Source: Stramentimicrobium sp964433555
GTDB taxonomy: Bacteria > Atribacterota > Phoenicimicrobiia > Phoenicimicrobiales > Stramentimicrobiaceae
Direction: 5' to 3'
Length of the DNA stretch: 64,000 nt
Assembly: GCA_964433555.1 (NCBI GenBank)
Contig: CAYSRG010000004.1
Span: 1 to 64,000, forward strand
The notes beneath the pieces are model-generated. The model saw nothing but the letters and a program-made list of their open reading frames with translations. It was not told the DNA's origin and did no database searches. The translations under genes and the position numbers were made by a program. Positions 25,313 to 34,765 of this stretch are shown in pieces (within the stretch, counting starts at the first letter, position 1; every line of letters begins with the position of its first letter).

Positions 25313-26284
25313 ATGAGAGAAATAACCTTCGCAGAAGCTTTAGGAGAAGCTATCTTAGAAGAAATGGAAAAAGATCCTGCTATTTTTACTTATGGCGAAG
25401 ACATAGCCAGACAAGGAGGTATATTTGGTGCTTATAAATCCCTGCTGGGGAAATTTCCAGACAGAATATTTGACACTCCTATTTCTGAAGAAGTTATTTA
25501 TGGTTCTGCATTGGGCGCTGCTTTAGTAGGAATGAGACCGGTTGTAGAATTTCATTTTGCTGATTTTCTATTTACTGGTATTCAATCTATAACTCTTCAG
25601 ATTGAAAAGATTAGATATATGACCGGTGGTCAGGGAAAACTTCATTTATTGTTGAGGGGTCCCGATGGTATATCTAATTCCGCGGCAGCTCAGCATTCAG
25701 AATGCATAGAAACTATATTTATGCATGTTCCAGGAATCAAGGTAGTCATCCCTTCTACTCCTTATGATGTAAAAGGGCTTATAAAAAAAGCTTTACAGGA
25801 GGATGATCCGGTTATCTGTTTTGAACACAAAATGCTTTATAGAATGAGGGGGCCTGTCCCCGAAGAAGATTATACTATTCCCCTTGGAATAGCAGAAGTT
25901 AAAAGAGAGGGGAATGATGTTACGGTGGTAACCGTCTCTCGTATGGTACACGAATCTTTAAAAGCAGCAGAGGAGCTAAAAAAAGAGGGCATAAGTGCAG
26001 AAATAATAGATTTAAGAACACTGGTTCCCTGGGATAGAAAGACAGTTATTGAATCTGTAAAAAAGACTAATCATCTCATCGTAGCTCATGAGACCTGGAA
26101 AAGAGCCGGATGGGGAGCAGAAATTGCCAGTGTAGTGCAAGAAGAGGCATTTGATTATTTAGATGCCCCCATTATACGGGTGGGAGCAAAAAATGTCCCT
26201 ATGCCTTTTGCTGCAAATCTTCAGGATTTTGTTACACCTAATTATAAAGATGTAATAACAGCGATAAAGCAAAGTTTAAGGTAG
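25313..26284 (+). CDS. acoB: Acetoin/2-oxoacid dehydrogenase E1 component, beta subunit
   Basis: A 323-residue E1 beta subunit. Features are the TYGEDIARQGGIFGAYKSL N-terminus, RIFDTPISEEVIYGSALGAALVG, VEFHFADFLF, and the C-terminal transketolase domain with DLRTLVPWD and AHETWKRAGWGAEIAS. It forms the alpha2-beta2 E1 with the upstream product, from which it is separated by 12 bp. AAAGGAGG precedes the ATG. Length is normal for the family. Confidence 0.9.
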   Translation: MREITFAEALGEAILEEMEKDPAIFTYGEDIARQGGIFGAYKSLLGKFPDRIFDTPISEEVIYGSALGAALVGMRPVVEFHFADFLFTGIQSITLQIEKIRYMTGGQGKLHLLLRGPDGISNSAAAQHSECIETIFMHVPGIKVVIPSTPYDVKGLIKKALQEDDPVICFEHKMLYRMRGPVPEEDYTIPLGIAEVKREGNDVTVVTVSRMVHESLKAAEELKKEGISAEIIDLRTLVPWDRKTVIESVKKTNHLIVAHETWKRAGWGAEIASVVQEEAFDYLDAPIIRVGAKNVPMPFAANLQDFVTPNYKDVITAIKQSLR

Positions 26285-26294
26285 GTAAGGTAAA

Positions 26295-27449
26295 ATGTAC
26301 GAAATTAAAATGCCGAAGTTTGGATTAACTATGGAATCCGGTTTTATCGAAAAATGGTTCAAAAAAGAAGGAGATATGGTTAAAGAAGGGGATCCACTTC
26401 TGGAAGTTTCCTCTGAAAAGATAACCAATGAGGTTGCTTCCCCTGTTTCAGGTATTCTTCTAAAAATAATATTCCAAGAACAGGAAGAAATAAAAGTCGG
26501 AACTGTAATTGCCCTGATAGGTGAAGAAGGAGAAAAAATTAAAGAATACCAGGTAAAAGAAGAACCAGAAAAATCAGTTGGGGAATCGGAAAAAGAAGAA
26601 ATTTCTTCAATCAAAATTACCTCTCCGGATACAGATAGGGAAAGACGAATAAAGGCTTCTCCTCTGGCTAGAAAGATAGCTCAGGAAAAGAAGCTTGACC
26701 TTTCCGGGATTAAGGGTACAGGGCCAGATGGCAGAATAGAAAAATGTGATATACTTAATTTTCTTTCTTTTGCTTCCAAAGAGGAAGAATTTGACGTAGA
26801 AAAACTTTCGGGTTTAAGAAGGACCATCATGGAAAGGTTATCTAAATCTTTCCATGAGGCCATCACTTTAACTAACGTCACAGAAGTTGATTTTACTGAA
26901 TTGAAAAAAATTAGCAAAGAACAGAAGGTAAGCATAACTTCTGGTTTAATTTTTATCCTGGCTCGAGTATTAAAGGAATTAAATAAATTTAATGCTCATT
27001 TTGATACTGAAAAAAAAGAATATATATTGTTTAAGAATATTAATATAGGTATTGCTGCAGATACAGATAAGGGATTAATAGTACCGGTAATCAGGGAGGC
27101 AGATAAATTAAAATTAAAAACCATAAATGAGCAATTAAAAGAATTAGTAAATAAGTCCAGGAGTGGCGCTATTAGCGAAAGAGATATTAAGGATTCTACC
27201 TTTACCATTACTAATCTGGGGATGATGAGAACAGATTTTTTCACTCCCATTTTGAATCCTCCGGAGGTAGCTATTCTGGGTGTGGGTAGAATATTAAAAA
27301 AGCCCTATATTAGGGAGGATGATAAAATAGCTATCAGGGAAATGGCGTATCTTTCCCTTTCTTACGATCATAGGGTGATTGATGGTGCAGATGCAGCACG
27401 TTTTTTAGATAAAATGGCACAATACATTGAAATACCTGATTTAGAATAA
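26295..27449 (+). CDS. acoC: Dihydrolipoamide acyltransferase E2 component
   Basis: A 384-residue E2. The N-terminal lipoyl domain (1-75) begins IKMPKFGLTMESGFIEKWF with the lipoylated lysine in SSEKITNEV. The E3/E1-binding domain (about 115-150, SPLARKIAQEKKLDL, then GTGPDGRIEKCDI) follows a charged linker. The catalytic domain ends with the active-site SYDHRVIDGADAARF. It transfers the acyl group to CoA. It is 10 bp after acoB. No E3 (lipoamide dehydrogenase) follows; a TRAP transporter does, so E3 must be encoded elsewhere. Confidence 0.92.
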   Translation: MYEIKMPKFGLTMESGFIEKWFKKEGDMVKEGDPLLEVSSEKITNEVASPVSGILLKIIFQEQEEIKVGTVIALIGEEGEKIKEYQVKEEPEKSVGESEKEEISSIKITSPDTDRERRIKASPLARKIAQEKKLDLSGIKGTGPDGRIEKCDILNFLSFASKEEEFDVEKLSGLRRTIMERLSKSFHEAITLTNVTEVDFTELKKISKEQKVSITSGLIFILARVLKELNKFNAHFDTEKKEYILFKNINIGIAADTDKGLIVPVIREADKLKLKTINEQLKELVNKSRSGAISERDIKDSTFTITNLGMMRTDFFTPILNPPEVAILGVGRILKKPYIREDDKIAIREMAYLSLSYDHRVIDGADAARFLDKMAQYIEIPDLE

Positions 27450-27450
27450 A

Positions 27451-27466
27451 GAAGGAGGTGTTTAAG
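27451..27466 (+). promoter_or_regulatory. Orphan Shine-Dalgarno-like leader element (dctP of the aco locus)
   Basis: GAAGGAGGTGTTTAAG lies directly after the E2 stop and about 80 nt before the real dctP ATG, which has its own GAGGAGG at 27529-27535. The only near start codon is the GTG inside the element. It is one of six similar elements. Confidence 0.45.
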
Positions 27467-27544
27467 AATAATAAAATCAATAATAATATTGGAAAGAGCA
27501 TTTAATTATTTTGATTATTATAAAATATGAGGAGGAAATTTGAA

Positions 27545-28612
27545 ATGAAAAAAACAATAGTATTAAGTATACTTGTTCTGGTTATCATAATTGCTGGTAT
27601 ATCTTTTTCTTGGGCTGCTGAATTCACACCTAAGAAAGAATATACTATGACTGTTAATGTAGGAAATACATACGCTTGGGGCATGGGAGCTCAGAAGTGG
27701 GCTGATTTAATGGCAGAAAAAACTAATGGGAAAATTGTTGTTAAACCTTATTGGAATAGCCAGCTGCTAGCCGGTAAACAGATGAACTGGCTTCAGGCAG
27801 TTGCTGAAGGGAGTATTGATTTCGCGGTTGAATCAACCATCAATTCTTCATCAGTAGTGAAATCACATAATCTATTTTCTCTTCCCTTCTTTATCAATAC
27901 TTTAGAAAATCTGGACAGAATAGAGAATGGGAAAAGTGGTCAGATGATATTTGAGGAAATGGAAAAGATGCAGGTTATCGCCTTAGCCTGGGGAGAAAAT
28001 GGATTCCGTCAGGTAACCAATAATGTAAGACCAATAACTGCTCCGGCAGATTTGAAAGGTTTAAGGACTCGTGTTTGCCCGACAGCAATCTATGATGATA
28101 TTTTTAGAGCACTGGGTGCCGACCCCATTCATATGAATTGGGCTGACGCGGTCACTGGTTTCCAGCAGGGAGCAGTGGATGGACAGGAGAATCCCTATGG
28201 TGTATTATTACCGGTCAGAATCTGGGAATATCATAAGTATGTAACCAACTGGAATTATCTGGCTGATCCATTAATATTTTGTGTTAACAAGAGAGTATGG
28301 GATTCTTTCCCGGATGTAATAAAATTAGCAGTGAAAGAGGCCGCCAGAGATGCTGCTGAATGGGAAAAGGCTTATGCCAGAAGAGGTCTTGATGGAGAAA
28401 GATCCATTAACATATTGAAAGAAAAATTTGGAGAGGTACCGGAAATAGTTGATCAGGTTGCCTATATGAAGAGTCAGGGAGCAGAAGTAGTGAATTTAAC
28501 ACCTGAACAATTGAATGATTTTATTGAGGCAACTAAAGATGTTACAGATAAATGGTTGGAAATAATTGGTAAAGATTTAGTGGAAGCAGCAAAATCAGAC
28601 ATGAATCAATAA
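27545..28612 (+). CDS. dctP: TRAP transporter substrate-binding protein DctP
   Basis: A 355-residue exported DctP-family binding protein. Signal peptide about 1-24 (MKKTIVLSILVLVIIIAGIS to SWA-A). The family core contains WADLMAEKTNGKIVVKPYWNSQL, the conserved Arg of the ligand clamp (LKGLRTRVCPTAIYDD), and WADAVTGFQQGAVDGQENP. TRAP systems import organic acids using ion gradients. Its place after aco genes suggests the substrate feeds that enzyme (acetoin precursor or 2-oxoacid), which is inference. ATG 27545 is preferred; 27527 overlaps the ribosome binding site. Confidence 0.92.
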   Translation: MKKTIVLSILVLVIIIAGISFSWAAEFTPKKEYTMTVNVGNTYAWGMGAQKWADLMAEKTNGKIVVKPYWNSQLLAGKQMNWLQAVAEGSIDFAVESTINSSSVVKSHNLFSLPFFINTLENLDRIENGKSGQMIFEEMEKMQVIALAWGENGFRQVTNNVRPITAPADLKGLRTRVCPTAIYDDIFRALGADPIHMNWADAVTGFQQGAVDGQENPYGVLLPVRIWEYHKYVTNWNYLADPLIFCVNKRVWDSFPDVIKLAVKEAARDAAEWEKAYARRGLDGERSINILKEKFGEVPEIVDQVAYMKSQGAEVVNLTPEQLNDFIEATKDVTDKWLEIIGKDLVEAAKSDMNQ

Positions 28613-28634
28613 GATTGCCTTGATTATATAATAA

Positions 28635-28664
28635 TAAGGGGGATACCCACACCTATCCCCCTTA
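28635..28664 (+). terminator. Hairpin between dctP and dctQ (aco locus)
   Basis: TAAGGGGGATA (28635-28645) and TATCCCCCTTA (28654-28664) make a perfect 11-bp stem with an 8-nt loop. Only TACTTT follows, so it acts more likely as a 3'-stabilising or partial termination hairpin than as a full terminator. Confidence 0.8.
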
Positions 28665-28691
28665 TACTTTAAAATATTAAGGGGATACACT

Positions 28692-29171
28692 ATGAAAAAG
28701 AAGAAAATTGTGCCTGAGGAATTTATCTCGGCAATTTTATTGTTTATTATGGCTTCTATTGCTTTTGTTAATGTTTTAAGCCGGTGGTTTTTTCATCTCT
28801 CCTTTGCCTTTACTGAGGAAATTGCCATTCATTTTTTCGTCTGGATGACTACCCTGGGAATTGCTATTGCCTTTGAAAAAGGTGCCCATTTAGGCATGAC
28901 TTCCATCTATGAAAAATTACCCAAGGTTCCCAGAAAAATTGCCGCAGTTATTTCAGCCTTGATGGCTATCTTACTGTTTCTCATAGTAGATTACTATGCT
29001 TTAAGAGAAATCTATATGGATATAACCATTTTTCATATGGAAAGCGAAGCATTAAGAATACCCCAATGGATTTATACCATAGGAATACCTATATTTTCTT
29101 TATTTATTTTTAAAAATATTATCAAGGGAATATTCAAAGAATTTCAGCGAATAGAGGGGGAAATAAAATAA
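28692..29171 (+). CDS. dctQ: TRAP transporter small membrane subunit DctQ
   Basis: A 159-residue protein with four predicted helices, the standard size for DctQ. Motifs include NVLSRWFFHLSFAFTEEIAIHFFVW and KGAHLGMTSIYEKLP, matching the F-x-R-Y-x(7)-W-x-EE pattern loosely. It forms the membrane complex with DctM, whose ATG overlaps its stop by one base. AAGGGG is the likely ribosome binding site. Confidence 0.9.
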   Translation: MKKKKIVPEEFISAILLFIMASIAFVNVLSRWFFHLSFAFTEEIAIHFFVWMTTLGIAIAFEKGAHLGMTSIYEKLPKVPRKIAAVISALMAILLFLIVDYYALREIYMDITIFHMESEALRIPQWIYTIGIPIFSLFIFKNIIKGIFKEFQRIEGEIK

Positions 29172-30460
29172 TGGAAATAGCAATCCTCTTTGGAATTTTT
29201 TTCTTACTTTTATTAATTGGTGTTCCTATTGGCACTGCTATTGGTTTTGCTTCCGTCTTTGCTATCTGGCAATTTGATATTGGAGTAACACTGATTTCAC
29301 GGAATTATTCGGCTGGGATAGCAAAATTTCCTCTCATAGCTATACCCTTCTTTATTCTGGCCGGTAGCTTGATGTCCAAGGCAAAATTAGCACAAAAAAT
29401 TTCTGATCTGGCTACCGTCATAGTGGGTAAAACTGCAGGAGGACTGGCTATAGCAGGTATTTTAACCTGTATGTTCTGGGGAGCAGTATCCGGATCGGGA
29501 CCCGCTACTACGGCAGCGGTTGGATTAACCATGATCCCAGCAATGATTAATCAAAATTACGATAAGAGTTTTTCTGGCGCCACTATTGCTGCTGCCAGTG
29601 GTCTGGCTATTGTTATCCCACCCAGTATTGCCTTTATTATTTATGGTAATGTGACAGATGTTTCAGTAGGTGCCCTCTTTTTAGGAGGGATTATTCCGGG
29701 AATCTTTGTAGGTGTTTTTCTTATTATTGCCGCTTATTTTATCTCTCGAAAAAGAGGCTATCGAGGAATTTGTGAGCGAGGCTCTACCAGAGAAATATGG
29801 CAAACCTTTAAAGAGACTATCTGGGCATTAATTGCCCCAGTGATTATACTTGGTGGAATTTATGCAGGCATTGCTACACCTACTGAAGCAGCAGTATTTG
29901 CTGTTTTTTACAGTATTTTTGTAGGTGTCTTTGTTTATCATACTCTAGATTTAAAAGGTTTATACCAGACCCTGGTTGATTCGGTGATAATGTCTTCTGT
30001 TGTTATGTTCGTAGTTGCTTTTGCCACACAATTTTCTATTGCTTCTATGGTTTTAGGTGTTATTGACACTATTGCCGAAACAATTATCCAGGTTGCCAAA
30101 AGCCCCATAGTTATCCTCCTACTGGCTAATGTTGCCATTCTTATTGCCGGAATGTTTTTAGATGCCATTTCCATTATTTACGTCTTTATGCCTATTTTTA
30201 TGCCTATCTTAGTTCATTACCAGATTGACCCGCTCTTTTTTGGAATTATCTTTGTTATCGCCCTGGCCATTGGGCAAATTACTCCACCAGTAGCAGTAAA
30301 CCTTTACGTTGCCGCTAATTTAACAAAAAGCACTCTGGATGAGATAGCCAGAGAGATTTTACCTTATCTGTTAGCGGCTATTATAGCTTTAATTGTACTG
30401 ACCTTTATACCACAGATAAGTTTACTTATTCCAGTAGAATCGGGCTTATATATTCCTTAA
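29171..30460 (+). CDS. dctM: TRAP transporter large permease subunit DctM
   Basis: A 429-residue permease with about 12 helices. Typical DctM segments are LIAIPFFILAGSLMSKA, FWGAVSGSGPATTAAVG, IVIPPSIAFIIYG, ATPTEAAVFAVFYS and GQITPPVAVNLYVAANL. The serine- and glycine-rich reentrant loops bind Na+ in this family. It is translationally coupled to dctQ and ends the aco-TRAP unit. No obvious terminator was found after it. Confidence 0.93.
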   Translation: MEIAILFGIFFLLLLIGVPIGTAIGFASVFAIWQFDIGVTLISRNYSAGIAKFPLIAIPFFILAGSLMSKAKLAQKISDLATVIVGKTAGGLAIAGILTCMFWGAVSGSGPATTAAVGLTMIPAMINQNYDKSFSGATIAAASGLAIVIPPSIAFIIYGNVTDVSVGALFLGGIIPGIFVGVFLIIAAYFISRKRGYRGICERGSTREIWQTFKETIWALIAPVIILGGIYAGIATPTEAAVFAVFYSIFVGVFVYHTLDLKGLYQTLVDSVIMSSVVMFVVAFATQFSIASMVLGVIDTIAETIIQVAKSPIVILLLANVAILIAGMFLDAISIIYVFMPIFMPILVHYQIDPLFFGIIFVIALAIGQITPPVAVNLYVAANLTKSTLDEIAREILPYLLAAIIALIVLTFIPQISLLIPVESGLYIP

Positions 30461-30618
30461 CCGTGTCATGGGGATGATTCTGTTGGCGACTATTGTCTAT
30501 AATTATGGAAAATGATCTTAGCATAATATGCTAAAGAGTGAACTTTTGAACAAGATTTAGTTGGGCAAGAAAAAATATTTGGTTTAGATTTTTATATAAT
30601 ATCATAGATAATATAATA

Positions 30619-30891
30619 GTGGATACATGTGATGATAAGTTATTCAACAATATTTCTGCTATCGGATGGATCAGTTTTGCCAGCTTCTTTTTATGGTTTA
30701 TGCTAATTTTCACTGATAAGAAAGAGCTCATAAAAAATAGAATACTATATCCCCTCCTTTTTATTTTACCAGTAGTACTTATTGGCAAACATTGGGCTGG
30801 TTTTATGGTTGCCGATTATATTCAACGACCCTGGGGTTGGAGCAAGGTATTATCAGCTACCCTTTGGAATCCTCTTTTTTATATTTATTAG
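30619..30891 (+). pseudogene. Remnant of a 7TM sensor (histidine kinase/GGDEF N-terminal region)
   Basis: This 90-residue frame, with no ribosome binding site, reads as an interior segment of the 7TM domain found at the N-terminus of histidine kinases and diguanylate cyclases. Phrases ISAIGWISFASFFLWFMLIFT and NRILYPLLFILPVVL, then RPWGWSKVL, are typical. Both the preceding helices and all kinase or cyclase output are missing, and the sequence stops at TAG. It is probably a decayed gene. It begins a zone of relics that extends to 34480. Confidence 0.6.
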
Positions 30892-31103
30892 ATCTCTTTT
30901 ACCATAGCTTAATAGAGAAAGTTAAACAATCCCAGTTTTTTAGTATCACTGAGAGACTTTTTCTTATCTAACTTTCATATTTTTATTGAAACCGTATAGA
31001 TCTTTGTTTTTTATTCCTAATTATAAGGGGGAAAATAATTTAAAAAATGAATTACCTGATATATAATATAGACAGCTAAACACTCCTTTAGGGAGGTCTT
31101 TAT

Positions 31104-31958
31104 ATGAAAAAAGTTATGTTCTTAATATGCTTAGCCATCCTCGTTCTATCCTTTGAATTTATATTAATAGTTGATGGTATAACTGCTGAACAATCCCTGG
31201 TCTCACTTTCCTCGGGAGCATTCTTGTTAAAAAAACCTGCCGAATCCAGTCTTACCTTTTATGGTTTTTATATTATGGATGAAAATCCCGAAACTGGCTG
31301 GTTTTCTCCAGAAGGTGAAATTTCCAATCACATCTTCGTCATTGAGCTTGCCGAAGAAACTGTAATCCATAACCTGGAGTTTGACACCGCCTATGTAGAT
31401 ACAGCAGGGAGTGCTGCTAAAGATATCATTATCGAACTTTCCAATGAAGGTTCTACAGAAGGATTTCAGGAGATTGCCCATATTTCTTTGATTGATCAGC
31501 AGGATAACCAGAAATTTCCGGTTTCCAACAGGATATCCGGAAGATGGCTCCGGATGACGATTTTAAATAACCATGGATCTACTCGGTACACCGAGTTAAT
31601 GGATTTTCGTGCTTATGGAAAGCAATTGACCGAAACACCTTTACCTGATATTTCCGGAACTTATAACAGTGATTATCACAGCGACTTTCATCTTCTGCAT
31701 CAGGGAAACTCTCTTACTGGCTGTTATGAATGGGATGGAGGATTACTAAATGGTACCTTTAAAGGAAGAATGGTAAAAATGACCTGGGAGGATAGTTACG
31801 GAAATGGACCAGCGGTCATGGTTTTTTCTTCCGATGGAGAGAGATTCTTTGGTCTGTGGTGGTATGAGGGTAATGAAGATTACCAGGGTGAGATATGGGA
31901 AGGAAGGAAACAGTCCCAGGATGTGGGCAGCTGTCCTCATTGGGATAGTGGTATATAG
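31104..31958 (+). CDS. Secreted hypothetical protein with discoidin-like (F5/8 C-type) domain
   Basis: A 284-residue protein with a signal peptide (MKKVMFLICLAILVLSFEF). Residues about 45-175 look like a galactose-binding/F5/8 C fold: MDENPETGWFSPEG (the loss-of-symmetry D-x-N-x-x-T-x-W pattern), IVIELSNEG-like strands, RWLRMTILNN and FRAYG at the end. The C-terminal part (DISGTYNSDYHSDFHLLHQG, then WDGGLLNGTFKGRMVKMTW) is a lipocalin-like beta sheet seen with such modules. It possibly binds glycans or surface polymers. The role is unknown. GGGAGG precedes the ATG. Confidence 0.7.
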   Translation: MKKVMFLICLAILVLSFEFILIVDGITAEQSLVSLSSGAFLLKKPAESSLTFYGFYIMDENPETGWFSPEGEISNHIFVIELAEETVIHNLEFDTAYVDTAGSAAKDIIIELSNEGSTEGFQEIAHISLIDQQDNQKFPVSNRISGRWLRMTILNNHGSTRYTELMDFRAYGKQLTETPLPDISGTYNSDYHSDFHLLHQGNSLTGCYEWDGGLLNGTFKGRMVKMTWEDSYGNGPAVMVFSSDGERFFGLWWYEGNEDYQGEIWEGRKQSQDVGSCPHWDSGI

Positions 31959-32165
31959 AATAGGATTAACGTAAATTTTCTATATAATATCAGATAGATA
32001 AAAATTGGTTACGAGATGGGATGGTTAGAATAACTAAAAAGTAGGGAATAGAGAAAGATATATAGATATTTATAGACTCTATAAATAAAATCACCAGAGA
32101 AAAAATAATAACCTGATATTATGAACAAAGGAAGGAAAATAATTTTTGTATAAAAGAGGTGGAAA

Positions 32166-32588
32166 ATGTTACTAAAAGATTCATTAATTGAGTTAAGCAA
32201 GAATTTTCCTGAAGTATTTAAAGAACAAAGAGACGGTTCACTTATAATGCAATTTGTGATTGCCGAAAGAAAAGCCTTTCTCTCTAAAAAGAGATTGTTA
32301 TATAAAAGTAAAATAAGGGTTAATGATGAGAAAAAGGAAGTTACATTTTTTGAGATGTTAAGTGAATCAAGTTCAGGTCTCTCAGCCGACTCAGGTGTTT
32401 CATTTAAAAAAGAAACTTATGGTATAAAAGGTAAGGAACGAGAAGGAGAAATAGAAGAAGCGGCAAAATTATTCGGAAAGGATTTTAAATTTAACTTTGA
32501 TTATAAAAAAATCAGAGAAGCAGTAAAAAGGGAATCTGAGAAGAACAATTATTCTTTTTCCCTAAAATTGATTGAAAAGCAGGTATAA
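32166..32588 (+). CDS. Hypothetical protein
   Basis: A 140-residue, highly charged soluble protein without signal peptide or membrane segment. It has an N-terminal helix (LIELSKNFPEVFKE), a beta region (KSKIRVNDEKKEVTFFEML), a Ser-rich middle (SESSSGLSADSGVSF) and a Lys-rich helical C-terminus. AGAGGTGG at 32155-32162 supports the ATG. I do not recognise the family. It stands alone among relics but itself shows no frameshift. Confidence 0.55.
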   Translation: MLLKDSLIELSKNFPEVFKEQRDGSLIMQFVIAERKAFLSKKRLLYKSKIRVNDEKKEVTFFEMLSESSSGLSADSGVSFKKETYGIKGKEREGEIEEAAKLFGKDFKFNFDYKKIREAVKRESEKNNYSFSLKLIEKQV

Positions 32589-33138
32589 TCAAGAGAAAAG
32601 AAAGAAGAACAAGGTTGAAGAGGGGGAGTTGGTTTATGGTCAATCCCGCTACCATCTTAGAGTAGGCCACCACCATACCGATGCAACCTTCAAGTGAGCA
32701 AGACGAAGTTGTATTTAAAGAAAGTCCTGATAATAATTTTAGTAATTCTGAATTAGCAATTGAAAATGGTAGTATGCCTAATTTTATACTAAGGTCTTTC
32801 CTTCAGCTTGACTAAAGCACTATGCCCATAGATGTTGCTATTAAATTTGCAAATTTAAAGTTATTTAAATGTAATTCTATCTCTTAGGAATCAGTGAATA
32901 AAAGCTATCTTATCTATTAATTAAGACACATTTTTGATAATACTTAGTTATAAAGCTATGAGTTAAAGTAATTAATGATTGTATTAAAAAAAATATTCAC
33001 CACCAGAAGATATTTACTTTCAATTGCACAGGATTATTTAGCTGTCTTCCCTGGTATAAAAGAGGAAATAATATGCATATTCCCGTATTTGGAGAGGGTA
33101 TATTTTTCCAATGAGTTATTATAAAGAAGGAGCTTATA
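32589..33138. other. 550-bp gene-free stretch in the decay zone
   Basis: No intact frame, RNA gene or convincing remnant can be named. Composition is mixed: a locally less AT-rich part around 32620-32710, then AT-rich. It is likely deletion-scarred. Confidence 0.4.
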
Positions 33139-33899
33139 GTGAATCTCAGACTGGGAATGATTAGTGATTTGCATGCCAGAAAAAATAAGTGGTGTATGCA
33201 ATGCAAGTTAATTCAGAAAATAATGGAATTCTTTCTAAGCAACCAGGTGGATGCTGTAATAGATTTAGGAGATCATATAGATGGAACTTCATGTGCAGAG
33301 ACGAAGAATTAACAATGGTTATACGTAAAGAGCTTGAACAATATAATAAGAATATTTTTTATCTTTACGATAACCACGATCTTTCCTATACCAGTAAAGG
33401 CAAGTTGAATGGTATGTTACAGAAGAAGAATTCATATGAAATGTATAAATTAAAGGATTTTCTTTTGCTTATTTTGGATTCTAATTAGGGTAAATCAGCT
33501 TTTATATCCAGAAAGCAAATTGACTGGATGTGCAAGATATTGATTGAAAATAATTCTCCAGTTTTAATCTTTTCACATCATCCGATTTTTGCCATTGACA
33601 TTCCTGAACATCCCTATTTTTCTCTTCATCCGAACGAGGCTATGGTAAAAAATTTTTATGAAGTACAAAAGTATATTTTAAAAAGTCCTAAGGTTATAGG
33701 CGTATTTCAAGGGCATATTCATCAATTGCTGAAAAAATCTATTTCTGGAAAAATTTTCAGTATTAATCACCCATTACATGATAGTCAAGATAAGTATTTT
33801 CCGGAGGGAGGTATAGCCATCAGGGATATTACCTTTCCCGGTACCATAAAGGTTTCATATTTTCGAGTTATAACCAAAGGAAATGAGTATCTTTTTTAG
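33139..33899 (+). pseudogene. Calcineurin-like metallophosphoesterase, frameshifted and with an in-frame stop
   Basis: The pieces together make a full metallophosphoesterase with motifs in order: MISDLHAR (D-x-H), LGDHIDG (G-D-x-x-D), a decayed DNHD (normally GNHD), FSHHP, and QGHIHQ (G-H-x-H). It starts at GTG 33139 after GAAGGAG, runs to a stop at 33310-33312, and resumes in another frame from about 33297, needing a one-base shift. A TAG at 33486-33488 then interrupts that frame before GKSAFISRKQIDWM. Two independent lesions mean a dead gene. It runs directly into the ABC ATPase relic. Confidence 0.85.
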
Positions 33900-34480
33900 A
33901 TGCCAAACTTAGAATCAGTGTCCGAAGTGAAATTAAGCAGATTCAGAAAAAGCTGGGTATTACTACTGTTTATGTTACACACGATCAGGAAGAAACCCTT
34001 TCTATGTCAGATACCATAGTGGTTATGAATTCAGGCAAAATTCAGCAAATTGGTACTCCATGGGAAATTTATAATTATCCCCAAAATCAATTTGTAGCTG
34101 ATTTTATTGGAATGAAGAATTTTTTAGAGGCAATAGTAAAAAAGATAGAACCAGCAAAGGTTATCCTGGATTGCCAGGGATCACAGTTATCAATGAACAG
34201 GATAAAGGAGAATTGCTATTCAATTGATGAAAAAGTGTTAATAAGTATCAGGCTTGAAGATATTAAAATTTATAAAGAAAAACCCAATCACCCTACCATT
34301 AATTTATGGAAAGGAATTATTTCTAAGAGCAGTTATTTGGGTAAAATAAGCCGTTACTGGGTTCGGACTGAGAATGGTCATGACCTTATTGTAGAAGACT
34401 ATGCTCCCAAGGAATTTATCAAAGCTGATGTCTATCTGGATATCGATGAGGACAGTGTCCAATTTATTCAGAAAGAATAA
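33896..34480 (+). pseudogene. C-terminal remnant of a MalK/PotA-type ABC ATPase
   Basis: The frame begins LDAKLRISVRSEIKQ, the segment just after Walker B (normally DEPLSNLDAKLR), and continues with the H-loop VTHDQEETLSMSD, GTPWEIYNYP and a C-terminal TOBE/OB-like domain. Walker A, Q-loop, signature and Walker B are missing. The junction falls in a poly-T shared with the last codons of the phosphoesterase, so an internal deletion fused the two genes. The ATPase once probably served an iron, polyamine or glycerophosphate-type importer. It is not functional. Confidence 0.85.
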
Positions 34481-34765
34481 ATACAATTAAGGATTGAACT
34501 GATTCATTTCCTGTTGTCTTATCTAAAAATGTTCTGGTAAGTTGAGGCGCTCTCTAATATATAAATAAAATCTAACTACTTTAATTTTATTGCTTAAATC
34601 TGAGTTATATTCAGTGATCAGAAAGGGCATATCCTCCTTTTATTTACCTTTTTCCTTCTAATACTCGTTATATTTTAACTCATTATTATTATTTCCATCC
34701 GGCATTTTGCAATATCGGTAAAGTGGAGCTCAGGATAACATCACCACTGAGATTACTCTATAATT

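Noticed and set aside
33486..33488. TAG as a recoded (pyrrolysine-like) codon in the phosphoesterase
   Set aside because: A separate frameshift and loss of the GNHD glycine show the gene is dead; no other gene in the window has an internal TAG.
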